A stretch of DNA of 20,808 nucleotides from Ignavibacteriota bacterium. Lineage in GTDB: Bacteria; Bacteroidota; Ignavibacteria; Tepidaquicellales; Tepidaquicellaceae. The position numbers were made by a program, and so were the translations under genes. The stretch lies in NCBI GenBank assembly GCA_003158365.1, contig PMIW01000066.1, positions 1 to 20,808 on the forward strand. Direction: 5' to 3'. Below, piece by piece: positions 9,565-15,685 of this stretch. Every line of letters starts with the position of its first letter. Position 1 is the stretch's first letter. The notes beneath the pieces are model-generated. The model did not search any database. It was not told the DNA's origin and saw only the letters and a program-made list of their open reading frames with translations.

Positions 9565-10388
9565 TATGATTTTAATAAACCGTTTTTACAAAAATAAATT
9601 CCCGAGTTTTTAACATAAGAATGAAAATAGTCATAATTCTTCCTCTCTTCAATAGTTTTCGGATGATATAAATGATACACGATAGCAAGATTCCTGAGAG
9701 ATTCAAAATTTGCGGATATTAATCTTAATCTGTACTCAAGGTCTGTGTCCTCGCCAATACCGGGCCCGGTATAATCTTCATCGAATCCGTTTACTTTCTC
9801 AATTAAGCTTTTTGGAATCGAAAAATTGCATCCCAGAAGATTGGTTCTTTTTGCATTAATAAAATTTCTCGCCTGTTCGTTTTCAATGTAGATTGCTTCT
9901 TCGACATGGACAGACGCATTCTTCGACCTTACGGAATCGAGAAGGAGTTTTGAAAATGTGATTTCAAATGATTTATGCTTTACATAACTTTTTAATATTC
10001 CTTCGGAAATTTTCTTGCCAAGTATAACCCTTCTTCCGCATAATACAGTTTTAGGTTTTTGATATTTAATATGTGCTCGGACAAAATGATAATGAGGTAA
10101 GCAATCTCCGTCAATAAATATCAGGTAATCCGATTTCGCATTTTTAATGCATTCGTTCAGGATTTTATTTTTACGAAATCCAATATCTTCGTGGGTTACA
10201 AGTTTCAAATCCAGTGCCAGTTTCTTTCCGGTCTGCATAATAAATTTATGCATCTCTTCACCCGAACCATCATCTGCTATAAGAATTTCATATTTATTCC
10301 TGTAACTTTGCTTTTCAAGAGAGGATAAAATAAGCCCCAGTTCCTTTATTTTCTTGTAAACTGATATTATTAAAGTTGCATTATACAT
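9564..10388 (-). CDS. Family 2 glycosyltransferase with galactosyltransferase-like C-terminal domain
   Basis: This 274-residue enzyme begins with a GT-A fold ('TLIISVYKKIKELGLILSSL'), has 'ILIADDGSGEE' at 35-45 and a DGD metal site at 93-95. The C-terminal half has 'NLLGCNFSIPKSLIEKVNGF' followed by 'GPGIGEDTDLEYRL' (Glu213-Asp214), the pattern of the Glyco_transf_7C domain also found in chondroitin-polymerase-like enzymes. It is the first gene of the six-gene minus-strand block, and its promoter should lie in the 134-bp divergent gap shared with the ClpB-like gene. The exact sugar is unknown. Confidence 0.87.
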   Translation of the reverse strand: MYNATLIISVYKKIKELGLILSSLEKQSYRNKYEILIADDGSGEEMHKFIMQTGKKLALDLKLVTHEDIGFRKNKILNECIKNAKSDYLIFIDGDCLPHYHFVRAHIKYQKPKTVLCGRRVILGKKISEGILKSYVKHKSFEITFSKLLLDSVRSKNASVHVEEAIYIENEQARNFINAKRTNLLGCNFSIPKSLIEKVNGFDEDYTGPGIGEDTDLEYRLRLISANFESLRNLAIVYHLYHPKTIEERKNYDYFHSYVKNSGIYFCKNGLLKS

Positions 10389-10522
10389 TAATTTAAGTTA
10401 TTAAAAGCCAATTAAATTTGTAATTGAAAAATTTGGTATTTATTATTACGTTAAATGGTAACAAAAATTGAAAAATTTGGTTATTATTACTAATTACTAA
10501 TTATAAATTACTATTTGTTAAA
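10389..10522. other. Divergent intergenic region between glycosyltransferase operon and truncated clpB
   Basis: This 134-bp, very AT-rich gap must hold the promoters of both the minus-strand surface-glycan block and the plus-strand ClpB-like gene. It contains a 16-bp direct repeat and an 'attactaatt' tandem stretch near 10487-10510. I see no CIRCE element before the chaperone gene and no confident -35/-10 or Bacteroidota-type -33/-7 pair. Confidence 0.5.
10422..10481. repeat. 16-bp direct repeat in divergent promoter gap
   Basis: The sequence AATTGAAAAATTTGGT occurs exactly at 10422-10437 and again at 10466-10481, 44 bp apart start to start. Each copy is followed by a similar 'tattattac' tract. 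The spacing is close to four helical turns, which would suit an operator, but a chance duplication in AT-rich DNA is possible. Confidence 0.6.
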
Positions 10523-11836
10523 ATGGCCTTTAATTATAATAAATTAACACTTAAATCGCAGGAAGGCCTGCAGACCGCACAGGAAATCGCTTCCAATTAT
10601 TCGAATCAGATTATCGAACCGATTCATCTTTTTGCTGCTTTACTTCAGGACAGAGAAGGTCTTATCACTTCTGTTATACACAAACTCGGTGCAAATAAAG
10701 ATTTAATACAGATTAAAATCGGTGAAATGCTGGAAGGAATTCCGAAAGTTACGGGAAGCGGAGTGGGAACCCAATCACTTTCGCGTGAACTTTCAGAAGC
10801 ACTTGAAAATGCATCTAAAGAAGCCGGTCAGATGAAAGATGAATATGTTTCGGTAGAACATATTTTGCTTGGAATAACGGAACTGAAAAATTCGGATTTG
10901 AATGATGTTTTAAAATCTTATGGAATTACGAAAGATAATATTTTAAAAATCCTGAAAGATGTTAGGGGTTCCGGAAGAGTTACGGGACAGAATCCTGAAG
11001 AGACTTTTCAGGCACTTGAAAAGTACGGCAGAAATCTAAATGAGCTTGCATCAAGGGGTAAACTTGACCCGGTTATTGGGAGGGAAGAAGAAATCAGAAG
11101 GGTACTTCAGGTACTTTCGAGGAGGACAAAAAATAATCCCGTTTTAATCGGCGAACCGGGTGTGGGAAAAACTGCTATTGCCGAAGGTATTGCAATTAGG
11201 ATAGTTCAGGGTGATGTTCCCGAAAGTCTTAAAGACAGGTATATAATTGCTCTGGATATGGGAGCTCTTATTGCAGGAGCACAGTTCAGGGGACAGTTTG
11301 AGGAAAGATTAAAATCAGTATTAAAAGAAGTTCAGGAATCCGATGGGAAGGTGATTTTGTTCATTGATGAGCTTCATACGGTAGTCGGTGCAGGCGCAAC
11401 GTCAGGCTCTATGGATGCCTCGAATTTACTTAAACCTGCTCTTGCAAGGGGAGACTTAAGGTGTATAGGAGCGACTACTATTGATGAATACCGAAAATAT
11501 CTCGAGAAAGATGCAGCTCTGGAGCGCAGATTCCAACCTGTTTTAATACTGGAACCTGATGTCGAAGATACAATTTCTATATTAAGGGGACTGAAAGAAA
11601 AATATGAAGTCCATCACGGTGTAAGGATTACTGATTCAGCCATAATTGCGGCCGCACAGCTTTCGGACAGGTATATATCGGACAGGTTTTTGCCCGATAA
11701 GGCTATAGATTTGATTGATGAAGCGGCATCAAAGCTCAGGATTGAGATTGACTCCATGCCGGAAGAACTCGATAATATCGATAGAAGAATAAAGCAGCTT
11801 GAAATCGAACGTGAAGCCCTGAAAAGAGAAATTTAA
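10523..11836 (+). CDS. clpB: Truncated ClpB disaggregase (N-domain and first AAA+ domain only)
   Basis: Intact ClpB is about 860 residues; this frame encodes 437. It has the Clp N-domain (about 1-150), then a complete first AAA+ domain: Walker A GEPGVGKT at 210-217, pore loop GAQFRG at 252-257, Walker B with Asp282-Glu283, GATT at 316-319, and arginines at 335-336. The protein then stops in the first helix of the coiled middle domain ('IKQLEIEREALKREI'), so the rest of the coiled arm and the whole second AAA+ domain are absent. No continuation is seen in any frame after the stop, and a minus-strand gene follows within 60 bp, so this is a deletion or rearrangement and not a simple frameshift. 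The remaining part looks undecayed. It cannot be a normal disaggregase; it may be a recent pseudogene, a breakpoint, an assembly join, or a specialised short form. Confidence 0.88.
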   Translation: MAFNYNKLTLKSQEGLQTAQEIASNYSNQIIEPIHLFAALLQDREGLITSVIHKLGANKDLIQIKIGEMLEGIPKVTGSGVGTQSLSRELSEALENASKEAGQMKDEYVSVEHILLGITELKNSDLNDVLKSYGITKDNILKILKDVRGSGRVTGQNPEETFQALEKYGRNLNELASRGKLDPVIGREEEIRRVLQVLSRRTKNNPVLIGEPGVGKTAIAEGIAIRIVQGDVPESLKDRYIIALDMGALIAGAQFRGQFEERLKSVLKEVQESDGKVILFIDELHTVVGAGATSGSMDASNLLKPALARGDLRCIGATTIDEYRKYLEKDAALERRFQPVLILEPDVEDTISILRGLKEKYEVHHGVRITDSAIIAAAQLSDRYISDRFLPDKAIDLIDEAASKLRIEIDSMPEELDNIDRRIKQLEIEREALKREI

Positions 11837-11857
11837 ATAATTATAAAATTATTTTTC
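11836..11857 (+). terminator. Weak AT-only hairpin after truncated clpB
   Basis: AATAATT (11836-11842) and AATTATT (11847-11853) form a perfect 7-bp stem with a 4-nt loop directly after the stop codon, followed by TTTC. All pairs are A-T, so stability is low; chance formation in this AT-rich stretch is quite possible. Confidence 0.25.
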
Positions 11858-11878
11858 TTCAATTCGAAATTTAAGCAG

Positions 11879-11906
11879 TGCAAAAAATATTTTTTTTATT
11901 TTTGCA
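11879..11906. terminator. Possible hairpin at the 3' end of the flavin reductase gene
   Basis: TGCAAAAA (11879-11886) and TTTTTGCA (11899-11906) form an 8-bp inverted repeat with a 12-nt, T-rich loop. The right arm overlaps the last codons and the stop region of the minus-strand flavin reductase gene. There is no good T-run after the stem on either strand, so the terminator call is weak. Confidence 0.25.
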
Positions 11907-12474
11907 GTAGTTCTTTTCCTATAGAGAATGCATCACCAAGTTTATTGCCGACATTATAATATGCCATACTGCCGAATGACCCAAACAACATAGGTCTCAC
12001 TTTTTCGATATCCGGAATTTGATTTGAATTTAAAACCTCGCTGTCTGCAATCATTCCAAGAATTTCTCCGATGAACATAGTATGCGACCCGATGTCGACT
12101 TGTTTGATTAATTTGCATTCAAGTGCGTAGGGGAATTCTTTTATAAATGGAGCATTTACAAGTTTGCTCTTTTCTGGGGTTAATCGGGTCTCTTTAAATT
12201 TATCATAATCTCTGCCCGATACCAAACCTGCAAAGTCTGATTCCCTGAGATACTTTTCAGAGGGAATATTTACCGTGAATGCCCCGGTTTGTTTAATGTT
12301 GTGGTAGCTGAGTGTTGCTTCCCTGAGTGATACGCTGATGCATGGCGGTTTGCTTGATGCTATTCCGCCCCACGCTGCATTCATAATGTTTGGCTTGCCG
12401 TCAGAGCAATATGTTCCAATAATTAGTACAGGGGAGGGGAGTAATATAGTTTGTGCCGGAAGTGTGAGCTTCAT
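11896..12474 (-). CDS. Flavin reductase / flavoredoxin family protein
   Basis: This 192-residue protein matches the flavoredoxin-like branch of the flavin reductase (FMN-binding split-barrel) family: 'LPAQTILLPSPVLIIGTY' at the N-terminus, 'NIMNAAWGGIASSKPPCISVSL' around 30-50, 'TGAFTVNIPS' near 80 and 'HTMFIGEILG' near 130. Such proteins bind FMN and reduce flavin or pass electrons from NAD(P)H; the real partner is unknown. It stands alone on the minus strand, converging on the truncated clpB. The ATG at 12474 has no clear Shine-Dalgarno sequence. Confidence 0.88.
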   Translation of the reverse strand: MKLTLPAQTILLPSPVLIIGTYCSDGKPNIMNAAWGGIASSKPPCISVSLREATLSYHNIKQTGAFTVNIPSEKYLRESDFAGLVSGRDYDKFKETRLTPEKSKLVNAPFIKEFPYALECKLIKQVDIGSHTMFIGEILGMIADSEVLNSNQIPDIEKVRPMLFGSFGSMAYYNVGNKLGDAFSIGKELLQK

Positions 12475-12570
12475 AATTTATTTCTTTTAAAAAATTTTAT
12501 GTTTTAATAAAAAAGAATATTTTAAATTAATAAGAATAAAACTTTAATAATATATAAATCATATAGTAAA

Positions 12571-12604
12571 AAGAAACCTGCTTGTTACGCAGGCTTCTTT
12601 TTTT
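12571..12604. terminator. Strong bidirectional Rho-independent terminator
   Basis: AAGAAACCTGC (12571-12581) and GCAGGCTTCTT (12589-12599) form an 11-bp stem with one mismatch on the plus strand; in minus-strand RNA that position becomes a G-U pair. The loop is 7 nt, and T-runs follow on both strands (12598-12604 on plus; the stem end running into 12570-12568 on minus). It is the clearest terminator in the window. The only candidate transcript that ends here is the minus-strand small open frame at 12665-12838, since the nearest plus-strand gene stops more than 700 bp upstream. Confidence 0.8.
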
Positions 12605-12630
12605 ATATTCTATTTAAAATAGAATATAAA
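12602..12630. repeat. 29-nt near-perfect palindrome
   Basis: TTTATATTCTATTT (12602-12615) and AAATAGAATATAAA (12617-12630) are exact inverted copies separated by a single base. With only a 1-nt spacer it would suit a dimeric DNA-binding protein better than an RNA hairpin, though a cruciform or RNA stem with an opened loop is possible. It abuts the terminator. Confidence 0.7.
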
Positions 12631-12643
12631 TTTTTCTCTCCGT

Positions 12644-12665
12644 AAACTGTAATACTATACAGTTT
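12644..12665. repeat. Third inverted repeat of the cluster
   Basis: AAACTGTA (12644-12651) and TACAGTTT (12658-12665) form an 8-bp stem with a 6-nt loop. It touches the stop codon of the minus-strand small open frame. No T-run follows on either strand, so it is not a terminator by itself. Confidence 0.55.
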
Positions 12666-12838
12666 CACATCACTTCTTTGCAATGTTTTTTTTCATCTTC
12701 AGTAAGAAATGAAGGAAACTGGTTTTCCGGGATTGTAACAATATTTTCCTTTTTCGGTGTTACATTTTGAAATTCAGTGCATCTTATTTTATATATTCTA
12801 ACTGCATATTTAATATAGCCTGAAAACCGATTTGTCAC
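12665..12838 (-). CDS. Possible small protein gene with GTG start; unrecognised
   Basis: A minus-strand frame is open from 12919 to the stop at 12665-12667 (84 codons) but has no usable ATG. From the GTG at 12836-12838 it would encode 57 residues: a basic, Tyr/Arg-rich N-terminal part ('YIKYAVRIYKIRC'), then a charged C-terminal part ('FPSFLTEDEKKHCKEVM') with two Cys in all. Upstream codons add a hydrophobic stretch ('IFALFIYF'), so the true gene could be longer with an ATT start, or this is the decayed 3' end of a gene. In support, a strong terminator lies 66 nt downstream on the same strand, and a TATATTTG string (12928-12921, minus strand), like the Bacteroidota -7 element, lies at the upstream edge. 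I do not recognise the protein. Chance is a real alternative. Confidence 0.3.
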   Translation of the reverse strand: MTNRFSGYIKYAVRIYKIRCTEFQNVTPKKENIVTIPENQFPSFLTEDEKKHCKEVM

Positions 12839-13055
12839 TTCATACAGGACCTTAAAATATTCATATTTTGTAGAAACGAATTTGTTTATTTTGAAATATA
12901 TGAAAAGGGCAAAAATACGTCAAATATACAGTTATTATTTATTTTTTACTTATATGAATCGAAAATCAGGTCATGAAAAGGGAATTATGATTTCAATTGA
13001 ATAAAATGCAAATTTTCACTAAATTATACGTTTATAATAAATAAAATTTAATGGT

Positions 13056-13439
13056 ATGAATATTCCGGAAAATCTATATTACACGAAAGACCATGAATAT
13101 GTTAAACTTGAAAACGGAATTGGAATAATCGGAATTACGGATTATGCTCAGGGCGAACTTGGTGATATTATCTATGTCGATATTACTGCGGAAATCGGAA
13201 GCGAAGTCAAACAGCACGATTCTGTCGGCTCGATTGAAGCCGTTAAAACAGTATCGGAAGTGTTTAGTCCGGTAAGCGGAAAAATCGTTGAAATCAACTC
13301 CGCCATTAATGAAAATGCGTCTGTGATAAACACTGACACGTATGCCGGAGGCTGGATTGTGAAAATTGAATTGTCGGATTCTGAAGAACTCAAAGGCCTT
13401 CTCGATACAAAAGCATATAAAGAATTAGTAGGGGCGTAA
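13056..13439 (+). CDS. gcvH: Glycine cleavage system H protein
   Basis: This 127-residue protein carries the lipoyl arm that shuttles the aminomethyl group between the P, T and L proteins of the glycine cleavage system. The lipoylation site is Lys64 in 'GSIEAVKTVSEVFSP', and the N-terminal 'YYTKDHEYVKLENG' and C-terminal 'GGWIVKIELSD' segments are standard. The ATG at 13056 fits the family length; an overlapping ATG at 13051 is closed by TGA within three codons. No other glycine cleavage gene lies in the window, so its partners are elsewhere. It opens the plus-strand block that continues into yceD, rpmF and plsX. Confidence 0.97.
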   Translation: MNIPENLYYTKDHEYVKLENGIGIIGITDYAQGELGDIIYVDITAEIGSEVKQHDSVGSIEAVKTVSEVFSPVSGKIVEINSAINENASVINTDTYAGGWIVKIELSDSEELKGLLDTKAYKELVGA

Positions 13440-13463
13440 GTTTACTGATTCAGGTTACAGATT

Positions 13464-13970
13464 ATGAATATTAATATTTCAAACCTTAAGGAAGGTGAGC
13501 ATTCTTTTGTATTCACGGTAACAGGTGAGGAGCTTGATTTAAAGGAATACAAATTTTTGAATGATGTTAAAGTCGATTTAAAATTATTCAAAGCTCATAA
13601 CCAGGTTGATTTAAGAATAAACATAGACTCAATAGTGAAATTGCCCTGTGACAGATGTCTGGAGGATTTTGAATTTAAGCTGAATAATGATTTTGAACTG
13701 ATTTATAAATTTACATACGATAAAGAAGAGATAGACACAAATGAGGATATGCTGGATGATTTTAAAGTGATTTCGGCTGATGTGCACAATATAGATTTGA
13801 AAAAAGAAATCAGGGACTATGTGCTTTTATCTTTTCCGATGAAACGGGCTCCTGACATAAAAGATGATATTTGTTTGTTCTGCAATAAAAATATAAACGA
13901 TTTATTAAAGACACAGGAAAAAGAAGAAATAAATCCTGTGTGGGAAAAACTTTTAAAGAAAAAAAATTAA
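13464..13970 (+). CDS. yceD: YceD/DUF177 family protein (23S rRNA accumulation protein)
   Basis: This 168-residue protein has the DUF177 core 'KLPCDRCLEDFE' with Cys62 and Cys65, an acidic middle, and a second Cys pair at 137 and 140 ('DICLFCNKN'), which suggests metal binding. In E. coli, YceD is needed for normal 23S rRNA levels and is encoded just before rpmF and plsX; the same order here supports the call strongly. The C-terminal tail is Lys/Glu-rich. The start ATG at 13464 lacks a clear ribosome-binding site, as usual in this window. It follows gcvH by 24 nt. Confidence 0.92.
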   Translation: MNINISNLKEGEHSFVFTVTGEELDLKEYKFLNDVKVDLKLFKAHNQVDLRINIDSIVKLPCDRCLEDFEFKLNNDFELIYKFTYDKEEIDTNEDMLDDFKVISADVHNIDLKKEIRDYVLLSFPMKRAPDIKDDICLFCNKNINDLLKTQEKEEINPVWEKLLKKKN

Positions 13971-13992
13971 TTAAACTTATAACAATAATATA

Positions 13993-14178
13993 ATGCCAAA
14001 TCCGAAACGTAGACATTCGAAAACAAGAGGTAGAAAAAGAAGAACACATTATAAAGCAACGGCACCGTCGATGTCAGCTTGTTCTAACTGCGGTGAAATG
14101 AAACTGAATCATTCAGTGTGTCCTTCTTGCGGCTTTTATGATGGTAAAAGTGTGATATTACCAAAAAAATCCAAATAA
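13993..14178 (+). CDS. rpmF: 50S ribosomal protein L32
   Basis: This 61-residue basic protein is L32 of the large ribosomal subunit. The N-terminus 'MPNPKRRHSKTRGRKRR' is typical, and two Cys pairs (CSNC at 30-33 and CPSC at 43-46) make it a zinc-binding (C+) form. It lies between yceD and plsX, the classic arrangement. The gap before it is 22 nt with no Shine-Dalgarno sequence. Confidence 0.97.
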   Translation: MPNPKRRHSKTRGRKRRTHYKATAPSMSACSNCGEMKLNHSVCPSCGFYDGKSVILPKKSK

Positions 14179-14190
14179 TATAAAAAGTAA

Positions 14191-15198
14191 TTGGTGATTA
14201 ATAAAATTAGAATCGCTGTTGATGCAATGGGTGGTGATCATGCTCCTGAAAGCCAGGTTCTGGGGGCGATTCAGGCGGCAAGAGAAAGATTTGATAAGAT
14301 TGAAGTAATTTTAGTCGGTGATGAGAATAAGATTAAGGAGATTATAAAATCTCAGAGTTGTTCTTTGGAAAATCTGCTGGTAGTCAACGCATCCGAAGTA
14401 GTAACGATGGATGATTCTCCGTCGGATGCTTTTAAGGTAAAACCCGGCTCATCTCTGACTGTCGGATTGAAACTTCAGCTTGATGATAAAGCAGATGCAT
14501 TTATCAGTGCAGGCAATACGGGTGCCGTGCTTTCAGCTTCGACATTAATGCTGGGAAGAATAAAGGGTGTAAGCAGACCGACAATCGGTTCCCTGTTCCC
14601 GACTGATGCAGGCAGAACTATGATGTTCGATGTGGGTGCAACCGTAGATTGCAGACCGAACCACCTTCTTGAATTTGCCCAGATGGGAAGCATTTATATG
14701 AATTATATATTCGATATAGATAAACCCAGAGTTGGACTCCTCAGTGTCGGTGAGGAAAAATCAAAAGGAAATGATTTAACTCTCGAAGCATACAAACTTC
14801 TTGAAACTTCAGGATTAAATTTTGTCGGAAATGTAGAAGGCAGAGATGTACTCAGGGGAAAAGTAGAAGTGATTGTTTGTGATGGCTTTATAGGAAATAT
14901 TATTCTGAAATTTGCTGAGAGTGTTCTGGATGTTTTGAAATCAAAGTTCAGGCAGTATGCGGATAAGGGAATCCGGAATAAAATAAAAGTTGCGATGGCA
15001 TACGGTACATTAAAAAATGTGATAAAGGATTTTGATTACGAGGAATACGGCGGGGTTCCGCTTCTCGGAGTGAACGGAGTTTCGATTATAGGTCACGGAA
15101 AATCGACACCGCTTGCAATGAAAAATATGATTATAAGGGCGCAGGAAACCGTAAGCAGGGGCGTTAATGAAAAAATTGAGGCAGCAATTAAAAAATAA
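14191..15198 (+). CDS. plsX: Phosphate acyltransferase PlsX
   Basis: PlsX makes acyl-phosphate from acyl-ACP, the first step of bacterial phospholipid synthesis with PlsY. The 335-residue length is normal. Conserved stretches include 'IAVDAMGGDHAPE' at the start, 'ISAGNTGAVLSAS' near 105, 'GRIKGVSRPTIGSLFP', 'GNVEGRDVL' and 'VCDGFIGNIILK'. The start is uncertain between TTG at 14191 and GTG at 14194; GTG is the commoner start codon and would remove one residue. In many bacteria fabH follows plsX; here a small unknown gene and rpmB follow instead. Confidence 0.96.
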   Translation: MVINKIRIAVDAMGGDHAPESQVLGAIQAARERFDKIEVILVGDENKIKEIIKSQSCSLENLLVVNASEVVTMDDSPSDAFKVKPGSSLTVGLKLQLDDKADAFISAGNTGAVLSASTLMLGRIKGVSRPTIGSLFPTDAGRTMMFDVGATVDCRPNHLLEFAQMGSIYMNYIFDIDKPRVGLLSVGEEKSKGNDLTLEAYKLLETSGLNFVGNVEGRDVLRGKVEVIVCDGFIGNIILKFAESVLDVLKSKFRQYADKGIRNKIKVAMAYGTLKNVIKDFDYEEYGGVPLLGVNGVSIIGHGKSTPLAMKNMIIRAQETVSRGVNEKIEAAIKK

Positions 15199-15237
15199 AT
15201 TGAATTTTAAAATAAAATAAAAATAAAATAATATAAA

Positions 15238-15444
15238 ATGGCTAAAATACAATCATTTGCGGATAAAGCCGCTAAGCTCGCGAAGAAACATGAAGGTATG
15301 GTTATATGTCCTGATACGAATAAAGAAACGCGCATAGTTAATGTAAGACTTGTTGAAGCAATTAAAACCGATAAGGGCTCTTATAAGTTTTTAAAGCGCA
15401 ACACAAGAGTGTATGAATCAACTTATAAACAGTATAACCCATAA
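15238..15444 (+). CDS. Small basic protein of unknown function (68 aa)
   Basis: I do not recognise this gene. The product is 68 residues, Lys/Arg-rich, starts with a helix-like 'MAKIQSFADKAAKLAKKH', then has 'MVICPDTNKETRIVNVRLVEAI' in pieces that look like beta strands, and ends in 'YESTYKQYNP'. There is one Cys and no membrane segment. It starts at an ATG preceded by a repeated AAAAT tract (15199-15237) and lies 19 nt before rpmB. The position between plsX and rpmB, the size and the charge suggest a ribosome- or RNA-associated role, but this is inference only. It does not show the pattern of L33. The frame is uninterrupted and its codon use is like that of its neighbours, so it is likely real. 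Confidence 0.75.
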   Translation: MAKIQSFADKAAKLAKKHEGMVICPDTNKETRIVNVRLVEAIKTDKGSYKFLKRNTRVYESTYKQYNP

Positions 15445-15451
15445 AAAGAAT

Positions 15452-15456
15452 AGGAG
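15452..15456 (+). promoter_or_regulatory. Strong ribosome-binding site of rpmB
   Basis: AGGAG lies 7 nt before the rpmB ATG. Most other starts in the window have none, so it stands out and supports the shorter L28 start. Confidence 0.75.
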
Positions 15457-15463
15457 ATTACAA

Positions 15464-15676
15464 ATGTCAAAAGTATGCAAAATAACGGGTAAAAAACCTC
15501 TTACAGGCAACAACGTTTCTCACGCGAATAACAGGACCAAGAGGAGGCAGTTACCGAATCTTCAGAAAAAAAGAATCTGGCTCGAAGAAGAAAAAAGATT
15601 CGTTAAGATGCTTGTATCGACAGACGCAATAAAGACTATTGATAAAAAAGGTTCCAAGGCTGTATTGAATGGATAA
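15464..15676 (+). CDS. rpmB: 50S ribosomal protein L28
   Basis: L28 is a component of the large ribosomal subunit. The start is the ATG at 15464, giving 70 residues beginning 'MSKVCKITGKKPLTGNN'; an upstream in-frame ATG at 15413 lies inside the preceding gene and would add 17 non-homologous residues. A strong Shine-Dalgarno AGGAG at 15452-15456 sits 7 nt before the chosen start and decides it. Conserved parts include 'GNNVSHANNRTKRRQLPNLQ' and the 'DAIKTIDKKG' end. It has only one N-terminal Cys, so it is the form without the zinc site. Confidence 0.96.
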   Translation: MSKVCKITGKKPLTGNNVSHANNRTKRRQLPNLQKKRIWLEEEKRFVKMLVSTDAIKTIDKKGSKAVLNG

Positions 15677-15685
15677 CGTCCGATA

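Larger units (their letters stand above)
12475..13055. other. 581-bp intergenic region with hairpin cluster and possible small gene
   Basis: This is the longest stretch without an evident gene. From left to right it holds the AT-rich upstream region of the flavin reductase gene, a strong bidirectional terminator-like hairpin, a 29-nt near-perfect palindrome, a third 8-bp inverted repeat, a minus-strand open frame without an ATG, and the upstream region of gcvH. I see no tRNA and no known riboswitch. A TATAAT-like string at about 13032-13037 lies upstream of gcvH but has no convincing -35 partner. Confidence 0.6.

Noticed and set aside
10389..10522. CRISPR-like or transposon-end interpretation of the 16-bp repeats
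   Set aside because: Only two copies, no regular spacers, no transposase and no inverted terminal repeats or target duplications.
12900..13004. 34-codon plus-strand ATG frame upstream of gcvH
   Set aside because: Short, Tyr/Phe/Ile-rich from AT-rich DNA, no ribosome-binding site and no family pattern; most likely chance.
15199..15237. AAAAT-type tandem tract before the 68-aa gene
   Set aside because: Short low-complexity DNA in an AT-rich genome; no regular repeat unit with clear copy number.
15413..15463. Longer L28 start at the upstream ATG
   Set aside because: The extra 17 residues overlap the preceding gene and match nothing in L28, while a strong Shine-Dalgarno precedes the ATG at 15464.
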